DNA of 5,502 bases from the NCBI GenBank assembly GCA_021106655.1, contig JAIOTT010000338.1:1-5502 (forward strand), given 5' to 3'. The notes under the pieces were generated by a model, which was not told the origin of the DNA, made no database searches, and saw only the letters and a list, made by a program, of their open reading frames with translations. Shown here piece by piece: positions 1 to 4,956 of the stretch (its first letter is position 1; each line of letters starts with the position of its first letter). Origin of the DNA: Bacteroidales bacterium (GTDB taxonomy: Bacteria > Bacteroidota > Bacteroidia > Bacteroidales > SMBSF77). The translations under genes were made by a program, and so were the position numbers.

Positions 1-4
1 ATCA

Positions 5-382
5 ATGCAAAAAGTAACAGCAGCTCGAGGCGCTGTACAAATAAAATCTGACAAGATTGAGGATATTCAATTCGGAGTTGTTTCATTGTATAATCAAATT
101 ATGCAGCAGAATAATTTGGAAATCCAGGATGTAATTAGTTTGATTATCAGCCAGACAGATGATCTTGTGACTGCTAATCCAGCGTTTTTATTAAGAAAAG
201 CTATTCCGGCAATTGAAATACCACTATTTTGTGTGCAGGAATGTAAATGTGAAAACTCAATGCCTAGGGTAATACGTTACTTACTGCATGTTAATGTTCA
301 GGAAGGTACCAACCTGCATCACATATACATTCATGGTGCAGAAAAACTTCGTCCTGACATACCACAATTTCAGGAGAGTTAA
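5..382 (+). CDS. aroH: Chorismate mutase, AroH type (monofunctional)
   Basis: The 125-residue product is predicted to convert chorismate to prephenate in the cytosol, the branch step toward phenylalanine and tyrosine. It aligns by eye along its full length with the trimeric Bacillus subtilis AroH family (usually 115-130 residues). The active-site residues recognisable from that family are Arg8 in the N-terminal strand (ARGA), Arg64, Cys76-Glu79 (CVQE), Arg91, Tyr108 (HIYIHG) and Arg116 in the C-terminal LRPD motif. The B. subtilis Phe57 and Lys60 positions appear to be Asn58 and Phe61, so some pocket contacts differ. The ATG places Arg8 at the expected distance from the N-terminus, but only four bases precede it, so the ribosome binding site is out of view and a longer N-terminus cannot be excluded. 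No other aromatic-pathway gene is visible and no terminator follows. The family call is firm; the start is probable. Confidence 0.93.
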   Translation: MQKVTAARGAVQIKSDKIEDIQFGVVSLYNQIMQQNNLEIQDVISLIISQTDDLVTANPAFLLRKAIPAIEIPLFCVQECKCENSMPRVIRYLLHVNVQEGTNLHHIYIHGAEKLRPDIPQFQES

Positions 383-507
383 ACACTAGTGCTAAATTAT
401 GTTTATAGTGCTTCATATGTTGATATTATCTATAGTCAAAATCTGTTTCCTGAGTTTTGCATACTTAGAAAGTTTCTTCATATTTTTCTATTAATTTCTA
501 TCTTTCC

Positions 508-537
508 TTGACATACAACTGATATTTACAGTACTTT
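508..537 (+). promoter_or_regulatory. Promoter of tRNA-Thr (sigma70 type)
   Basis: A perfect TTGACA -35 box (508-513) is followed after 18 bases by TACTTT (532-537), a 3-of-6 match to TATAAT. Transcription would begin near 544, leaving a leader of about 11 bases before the tRNA at 555. The perfect -35 box, the position and the similar arrangement before the second tRNA support the call. The weak -10 match is the main doubt. Confidence 0.55.
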
Positions 538-554
538 AGTTAAGCATTTATTTA

Positions 555-628
555 GCCACCTTAGCTCAGCTGGCCAGAGCACGTGACTTGTAATCTCGGG
601 GTCGTCAGTTCGAATCTGACAGGTGGCT
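555..628 (+). tRNA. tRNA-Thr, anticodon TGT
   Basis: A full 74-base class I cloverleaf can be drawn. The acceptor stem 555-561/621-627 has seven Watson-Crick pairs, the D stem is GCTC/GAGC (564-567/577-580), and the T arm is GTCAG-TTCGAAT-CTGAC (604-620). The variable loop has five bases. The anticodon loop CTTGTAA (587-593) holds TGT at 589-591, which decodes ACA and probably other ACN threonine codons. The G1-C72 and C2-G71 pairs and the G35-U36 anticodon bases fit known bacterial threonyl-tRNA synthetase identity. The discriminator is T628. CCA is not encoded, so a CCA-adding enzyme must supply it. The anticodon stem (582-586/594-598) has a T-T mismatch at its middle pair, 584 with 596. 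Confidence 0.97.
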
Positions 629-631
629 CTA

Positions 632-660
632 TTGACAGAAAAAATAAAATCTGGTACGTT
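632..660 (+). promoter_or_regulatory. Internal promoter of tRNA-Tyr (sigma70 type, extended -10)
   Basis: In the 47-base spacer between the tRNAs, a perfect TTGACA (632-637) lies exactly 17 bases before TACGTT (655-660). The three bases before the -10 box are TGG, which fits an extended -10 (TGn). Transcription would begin near 667, about nine bases before the tRNA. The -10 is only a 3-of-6 match, but spacing and extension compensate, and the layout parallels the promoter before tRNA-Thr. No terminator lies between the two tRNAs, so tRNA-Tyr may also be read from the upstream promoter. Confidence 0.5.
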
Positions 661-675
661 CCGTATCAGTTATCC

Positions 676-757
676 GGGGAGGTTCCCGAGCGGCCAAAGG
701 GGGCAGACTGTAAATCTGTTGGTTTATCCTTCGAAGGTTCGAATCCTTCTCTCCCCA
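676..757 (+). tRNA. tRNA-Tyr, anticodon GTA
   Basis: This is an 82-base class II tRNA, closely similar by eye to bacterial tyrosine tRNAs. The acceptor stem is 676-682/750-756, ending in a G-T wobble. The D arm runs from CCC (685-687) to GGG (699-701) and contains the CGAGCGGCCAAA core. The anticodon stem is 703-707/715-719, with loop CTGTAAA and anticodon GTA at 710-712. The long variable arm is 720-732, and the T arm is GAAGG-TTCGAAT-CCTTC (733-749). The discriminator A757 is the usual one for tyrosine. CCA is not encoded. The variable arm can form only two G-C pairs (721-722/728-729), because the next pair would be T-T. Confidence 0.98.
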
Positions 758-763
758 AATTAC

Positions 764-793
764 AGCCTCTATTTATATGAGGCTTTCTTTTTT
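764..793 (+). terminator. Rho-independent terminator after tRNA-Tyr
   Basis: A six-base-pair stem, AGCCTC (764-769) with GAGGCT (779-784), encloses a nine-base loop and is followed by TTCTTTTTT (785-793). It begins seven bases after the tRNA and ends 24 bases before the next coding region, so it should release the tRNA transcript. The stem is short and the T-tract is broken by one C, so some read-through into the downstream operon is possible. Confidence 0.85.
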
Positions 794-798
794 ATAAC
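793..798 (+). promoter_or_regulatory. Possible -10 box before the ykgJ-like/dnaG/rpoD operon
   Basis: TATAAC is a 5-of-6 match to TATAAT and lies 19 bases before the ATG at 818, overlapping the end of the terminator T-tract. The best -35-like hexamer is TTTATA (772-777, 4 of 6), in the terminator loop with a short 15-base spacer. There is no TGn extension. The sequence is AT-rich, so a chance match is quite possible. It is listed because no better promoter fits between the tRNA and the operon. Confidence 0.25.
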
Positions 799-817
799 AG
801 TTTAAGGGTACTGCTGA

Positions 818-1252
818 ATGTCACAATATTACAAAGACGGGTTACAATTCTCCTGTTCGGGATGTGGCTATTGCTGCCGAGAAGAACCTGGATTTGTTTT
901 TTTATCTAACAATGACTTACTAAATCTCCAGACCTATTTTTCTCTTGAAAAAAAAGAATTAATTGATACCTATTGCAGAATTGTAAATATGGGTAATTTC
1001 AAGATGTTGAGTCTTAAAGAAAGTAGAAATAATGATTGTATATTCCTTGGTGAAAATATATGCCAGGTTTATAAAGCAAGACCTTTGCAATGCAGAAGCT
1101 ATCCATTTTGGTCAACATTGATGGATAATGAGGATAGCTGGCTGGATGAAAGTAAAAACTGTCCTGGAATAGGGCATGGTGAATTTTATTCTGCTAAGAA
1201 AATTGATCGCCAGTTATATCTACGCAGGAAGGAGAGCCCAATACAGTTCTGA
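818..1252 (+). CDS. YkgJ-family cysteine-cluster protein (putative Zn/Fe binding)
   Basis: The 144-residue cytosolic protein has the signature of the YkgJ-type family annotated as putative zinc- or iron-chelating; its biochemical role is not established. An N-terminal CxxCxxCC cluster comprises Cys13, Cys16, Cys19 and Cys20. It is followed by Cys74 in NDCIFL, Cys82, Cys92 in the strongly conserved RPLQCRSYPFW segment, and Cys115 in CPG.G. This spacing suggests one or two metal sites, possibly an Fe-S cluster. There is no signal peptide or membrane segment. A weak AAGGG (804-808) nine bases before the ATG is the likely ribosome binding site. The stop codon is separated by one base from the dnaG start, so the two are almost certainly co-transcribed and probably translationally coupled. 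The family call is firm; the function is unknown. Confidence 0.9.
   Translation: MSQYYKDGLQFSCSGCGYCCREEPGFVFLSNNDLLNLQTYFSLEKKELIDTYCRIVNMGNFKMLSLKESRNNDCIFLGENICQVYKARPLQCRSYPFWSTLMDNEDSWLDESKNCPGIGHGEFYSAKKIDRQLYLRRKESPIQF
1227..1234 (+). promoter_or_regulatory. Distant Shine-Dalgarno-like sequence before dnaG
   Basis: GGAAGGAG is the best anti-16S match upstream of dnaG, but it lies 19 bases before the ATG at 1254, far beyond the usual 5-10. It sits inside the last codons of the preceding gene. No in-frame ATG, GTG or TTG occurs between it and 1254. It may help ribosomes that terminate at 1250-1252 to restart one base downstream, or it may simply encode Arg-Lys-Glu. Confidence 0.35.
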
Positions 1253-1253
1253 T

Positions 1254-3074
1254 ATGGGAAAAATACCGGAATATATTATTGAGGAAATTCGCGCAAAAGT
1301 ATCTATCTCAGATATTATCTCACAATACGTTAATCTCGTCCCAAAGGGTGGCAGGCTTTGGGGATTGTGTCCCTTTCATAATGAGAAAACCCCTTCGTTC
1401 ACGGTAAACAATGATAAAGGTTTTTTTCATTGTTTTGGTTGCGGGAAAGGTGGGTCAGTCTTTAACTTTCTTATGGATATAGACAATTTAAGTTTTATTG
1501 AAGCAGTACAAGTTTTGTCTGAAAAAGCTGGAGTGCCTATTAAACAGGAAACTACACAGGATAAAATAAAAAGAGATGAAAGGGATGTACTGTATGAACT
1601 GTATGGAAAATTAAGTGAAAGTTTTCACTATATCCTAGCAAATAAAGATGAATCTGAGAGCGCAAGAAGCTATTTGAATACAAGAAAAATATCAGATGAA
1701 ATGATTAAAACTTTTAAAATTGGGTATGCACCAGCATCCCCTGATTGGCTTTACTCTTTTTTACGTTCAAAGAATTATTCTGATGAATTGCTCAGTAAAT
1801 CAGGTATATTTTCACGGAACAATCCTACGTATCCTTTGTTTCTTCAAAGAATAATATTTCCTATTATTAATAACAAAGGGATGGTTGTTGCTTTCGGCGG
1901 CAGATCTCTTGACCCGAATCAAAAGGCAAAATACCTAAATACACCTGAAACTCCTATTTTCAGAAAAAGAGAACAACTTTTTGGTTTATTCCAAGGTTTA
2001 AGCACGATTAAGAAACTTCGCGAAACTGTTGTTTGTGAAGGCTATTTTGATGTAATAGCATTATTTCAGAGTGGTGTTAAGAATGTAGTAGCGCCTTTAG
2101 GCACAGCGTTTACTGATGAACAAGCAAAAACAGTAAGACGCTATGCTGATTCGTGTGCACTTTTCTATGATCAGGATAATGCCGGAAGAGAAGCAACCAA
2201 AAAATCTATTTTAATTCTGGAAAAGGCAGGTATATCGTGTAGTGTAATTGAAACAGAGGAAAAAAGAGATCCAGCTGATCTATTACAAAATAATTCTGAA
2301 ATTTTTCTGGTTGAAACGTGTAAAATAAGATTAAATAGCTTTAATTATCTTGTAAAAAGTGCATTAAACAAATATGATATAAAATCACCTGACGGTAAAT
2401 TATCAGTTTTTAAAGAGGTTAGGCCTTATATAGAAATAATCGAATCAGAAATAAAAAAACATGGTTTCATAAAATTGCTCGCTGATGTAATTGATATAGA
2501 CGAATCGGTCATATTGAAAGAACTTCAAAGTTCTAGTAGATCACAGTATGGTTCTCTTATAAATAAACGTCACGGGCGTTTTCATGCGTCTGGAACAAGA
2601 AATGATACAACTGATAATGATTCATTTAATTTTCAGCCTGAAAAACTATCTACTGAGATGTTTCTTATGTTGACATTAGTAAACAATCGTCAGTATTTTC
2701 AGGATGTGAGGAAAAATGTATCAATCAACCAGATAATCGATTCAGATGCATCAGAAATATATACTGCATTAGAAGAATCATTGAGGGAAGGAGAAACATC
2801 TTTTGAATATTTGCTGGAAAGAATAGAACATACTAGAACAAGGCAAATGGTTATAATGAGTTATGGCTTAAATGAATTTATTGTAGAGGCAGAAAACATA
2901 ATACATGAAGCTGTACAGAAAATAAAACTTGGAACTTTAATAGAAAAACAAAAAAAGATCGAACAACAGATAAAATCTGCCGCTATACCTGGGGTTAATA
3001 CAATTGAATTGAACAACCTGTTATTCGAAAAAAAATTCATTGATGAGGAAATAAAGAAGTTGAGGAAATCATAA
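1254..3074 (+). CDS. dnaG: DNA primase DnaG
   Basis: The 606-residue primase makes the short RNA primers that start Okazaki fragments and works with the replicative helicase DnaB. The N-terminal zinc-binding domain carries Cys39, His42, Cys60 and Cys63 (CPFH, then CFGC, 17 residues apart). The RNA-polymerase core follows, with FGGR (214-217) and the basic KYLNTPETPIFRK segment (226-238). The TOPRIM fold has Glu262 in CEGYFD and Asp306/Asp308 in YDQDNAG, the metal-binding acidic residues. A less conserved, helix-rich C-terminus (about 465-606) fits a DnaB-binding domain. The length is normal for the family. The frame stays open back to 1176, but the ATG at 1254 gives the typical primase N-terminus (MGKIPEYIIEEIR) and sits one base after the upstream stop. 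Its stop overlaps the rpoD start. Internal A7-A8 runs leave the frame intact. Confidence 0.98.
   Translation: MGKIPEYIIEEIRAKVSISDIISQYVNLVPKGGRLWGLCPFHNEKTPSFTVNNDKGFFHCFGCGKGGSVFNFLMDIDNLSFIEAVQVLSEKAGVPIKQETTQDKIKRDERDVLYELYGKLSESFHYILANKDESESARSYLNTRKISDEMIKTFKIGYAPASPDWLYSFLRSKNYSDELLSKSGIFSRNNPTYPLFLQRIIFPIINNKGMVVAFGGRSLDPNQKAKYLNTPETPIFRKREQLFGLFQGLSTIKKLRETVVCEGYFDVIALFQSGVKNVVAPLGTAFTDEQAKTVRRYADSCALFYDQDNAGREATKKSILILEKAGISCSVIETEEKRDPADLLQNNSEIFLVETCKIRLNSFNYLVKSALNKYDIKSPDGKLSVFKEVRPYIEIIESEIKKHGFIKLLADVIDIDESVILKELQSSSRSQYGSLINKRHGRFHASGTRNDTTDNDSFNFQPEKLSTEMFLMLTLVNNRQYFQDVRKNVSINQIIDSDASEIYTALEESLREGETSFEYLLERIEHTRTRQMVIMSYGLNEFIVEAENIIHEAVQKIKLGTLIEKQKKIEQQIKSAAIPGVNTIELNNLLFEKKFIDEEIKKLRKS
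3062..3065 (+). promoter_or_regulatory. Ribosome binding site of rpoD, inside dnaG
   Basis: GAGG lies eight bases before the rpoD ATG, within the final dnaG codons. The dnaG stop and rpoD start share one base (TAATG at 3072-3076). The sigma factor can therefore be translated by restart of ribosomes leaving dnaG as well as by fresh initiation. Confidence 0.7.
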
Positions 3075-4942
3075 TGTTAAAAATAAACAAAGCTCTTGCG
3101 ATTTTAGAATTATTAAAACAAATAGGTGGAAGAAAATCTATTTCGTATGATGAACTTAATGATTTTCTTCCTGACTCAATAACAAATTCGGAAAAAATTG
3201 ATGATGTTATAACCTATCTTGAAAGTCTTAATATCATAATTAATGACGAACAGAAAGATATAATTAAAACCGATGGAGAAGAGATTACGATTAAAGATGA
3301 ACCTGGTGATGAAAGCTTTGCAGTCTCTCTGGATGACGACGATATTGCTGCTGATGATATAGTCGAGGCAATTTCAGAGGATGTAATTGTTGAGGAAAGT
3401 GATAATGAAGTACTTGTAAAGAGAGTCCGAAGCAGCGTTCCTTCTAAAAAAGTACTTTATAACGATAAAGAAGCTTCTATTGATGATCCTATTAGATTAT
3501 ATCTCCGTGAAATCGGAAAAGAATCACTTCTTACAGCAGAACAGGAAGTTGAACTTTCCAAAAAAATGGAAAACGGTGAAAATATAATCAAACATGTTAC
3601 GAAAGATTCTGGAATCATGATTACCGGAATGTACAATATTCTCCAAAAGCTTTCCCGAAAATTTGATGAGAAAGAAATGGATCTTTCAAAAAAAGAGTTA
3701 ACTGAATTCTTTACCGAGCAGAAAAGATTGAATCAATCATATCGGGAACAATTAAGAGATTCCCAAGCATTGCTAAGATCTTATGTAGAGCAAAAAAACA
3801 GAGTAATTGCTTCAGGGAGCAATATTTTAGAAGATGAAAATCTTTTTAAAAAGAAGAAAACCTTAATGAAGAAAATGAGTAAAATTGAATTGCAGCAAGA
3901 TGAAATAACCGATTTTACAGAAAAATTTCTTAGTACAGAGCGGGATATTTATAAATTACAAAATGAGAGGGATAGTATTGAGAATCGACTCGGAGTTTCT
4001 TCTGCTAAAGAATTACGCCAACTAGGGCGTTCTCTTGCAGTACCTGCCCAACGAATTAAGATTGAAGATAATCTCCAGCTAGGCACAGACGTAATTAAAG
4101 ATAAAATTCGCCAGGTTCAATTGACCGAGAAAAAATTGAAAACTATCGAGTATGAATTTGAAGATTCCATCAAGAATGTTATTGTTCATGCTGAAGAAAT
4201 TGAACGTGGAAAGATTATGATGAAGAGTGCTAAGGACAGATTGATCCAGGCTAACCTACGACTTGTAGTAAGTATTGCAAAAAAATATACTAATCGTGGT
4301 TTGCATTTTTTTGATCTTGTTCAGGAAGGGAATATTGGGTTAATAAAAGCTGTTGAGAAGTTTGAATATAGGAAAGGATATAAATTTTCTACATATGCAA
4401 CATGGTGGATTCGTCAAGCTATAACCAGATCTATTTCTGATCAAGCACGAACAATTCGTGTTCCGGTTCATATGATAGAGCAAATCAATAAAGTTGTCAG
4501 AGAATCAAGACAACTTATGCAGGTTTACGGCCGGGAACCAACAGATGAAGAGATTGCTGAACGACTTGGCTGGACGCCGCAAAGAGTTAAAGCTGTGAAA
4601 AATGTTGCCAGAGAGCCTATTTCTCTGGAAACTCCAATTGGAGAAGAAGAAGATTCTCTTCTCGGGGACTTTATCGAGGATAAAGATGTTGAAAATCCCG
4701 CAACACAAACTGCGTTTAAACTATTGCAGGAACAACTGCAAGATGTACTTACTACTCTCCCTCCAAGAGAGCAGGAGGTCTTGAAAATGCGGTTTGGACT
4801 TGAAGATGGTTATTCATTGACTTTAGAGGAAGTTGGATTATACTTTGAAGTCACGCGTGAACGAATAAGACAAATTGAGGCGAAGGCACTTCGCAGGCTG
4901 CGTCATCCAAAACGAAGCAGAAGATTAAAAGATTATGTATAA
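3074..4942 (+). CDS. rpoD: Housekeeping RNA polymerase sigma factor (sigma-70, RpoD/SigA)
   Basis: The 622-residue primary sigma factor directs core RNA polymerase to -35/-10 promoters. Regions in order: region 1.1 (about 1-60, a small helical domain); a very acidic linker (67-112); region 1.2 (about 136-166, DDPIRLYLREIG); and a long, helix-rich non-conserved region (about 167-383). Region 2 (about 384-470) follows, with NLRLVVSIAKKY, the core-binding DLVQEGNIGLIKAVEKF, and the -10 recognition/melting segment YATWWIRQAI (441-450). Region 3 runs from about 471 to 540. Region 4 (about 555-622) has the helix-turn-helix LTLEEVG...VTRERIRQIEAKALRRLR, which reads the -35 box. The presence of region 1.1 and the full length mark it as the primary rather than an alternative sigma factor. 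It follows dnaG with a one-base overlap. All regions look intact. Confidence 0.99.
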   Translation: MLKINKALAILELLKQIGGRKSISYDELNDFLPDSITNSEKIDDVITYLESLNIIINDEQKDIIKTDGEEITIKDEPGDESFAVSLDDDDIAADDIVEAISEDVIVEESDNEVLVKRVRSSVPSKKVLYNDKEASIDDPIRLYLREIGKESLLTAEQEVELSKKMENGENIIKHVTKDSGIMITGMYNILQKLSRKFDEKEMDLSKKELTEFFTEQKRLNQSYREQLRDSQALLRSYVEQKNRVIASGSNILEDENLFKKKKTLMKKMSKIELQQDEITDFTEKFLSTERDIYKLQNERDSIENRLGVSSAKELRQLGRSLAVPAQRIKIEDNLQLGTDVIKDKIRQVQLTEKKLKTIEYEFEDSIKNVIVHAEEIERGKIMMKSAKDRLIQANLRLVVSIAKKYTNRGLHFFDLVQEGNIGLIKAVEKFEYRKGYKFSTYATWWIRQAITRSISDQARTIRVPVHMIEQINKVVRESRQLMQVYGREPTDEEIAERLGWTPQRVKAVKNVAREPISLETPIGEEEDSLLGDFIEDKDVENPATQTAFKLLQEQLQDVLTTLPPREQEVLKMRFGLEDGYSLTLEEVGLYFEVTRERIRQIEAKALRRLRHPKRSRRLKDYV

Positions 4943-4944
4943 TC

Positions 4945-4949
4945 AGGAG
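4945..4949 (+). promoter_or_regulatory. Ribosome binding site deciding the start at 4957
   Basis: AGGAG is seven bases before the ATG at 4957. An alternative ATG at 4953 is only three bases away, lies in another frame and reaches a stop after six codons. The site therefore fixes the start of the downstream gene. Confidence 0.8.
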
Positions 4950-4956
4950 AATATGT

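Noticed and set aside
384..410. Imperfect hairpin just after aroH: CACTA/TAGTG plus TAAA/TTTA with a four-base bulge.
   Set aside because: No T-tract follows and the pairing is mostly A-T, so it does not qualify as a terminator. It may be chance in AT-rich DNA.
457..485. TTGCAT followed 17 bases later by ATATTT as a second promoter for the tRNAs.
   Set aside because: The -10 match is poor, and the TTGACA at 508 is much better placed relative to the tRNA.
399..494. A 31-codon open frame after aroH encoding a very hydrophobic peptide (MFIVLHMLILSIV start).
   Set aside because: It has no ribosome binding site. The sequence is AT-rich, where Phe/Ile/Leu-rich frames arise by chance, and it ends just before the tRNA promoter. 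Nothing independent supports it.
583..805. Open frames crossing the tRNA pair (583-780 and 623-805).
   Set aside because: They read through both structured tRNA genes, have no ribosome binding site and encode nothing recognisable.
1176..1253. N-terminal extension of dnaG from an upstream ATG at 1176.
   Set aside because: It would overlap the conserved-family gene by 77 bases and add 26 residues absent from typical primases, whose N-terminus matches the ATG at 1254.
3004..3026. TTGAAT/TTGAAC hexamers near the end of dnaG as an internal rpoD promoter, by analogy with promoters inside E. coli dnaG.
   Set aside because: No -10-like hexamer lies at suitable spacing; the nearest candidate is only six bases away.
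4505..4784. Open frames inside rpoD (minus strand 4505-4708, plus strand 4602-4784).
   Set aside because: Both lie within the conserved sigma regions 3-4 coding sequence and have no recognisable domain or initiation signal.
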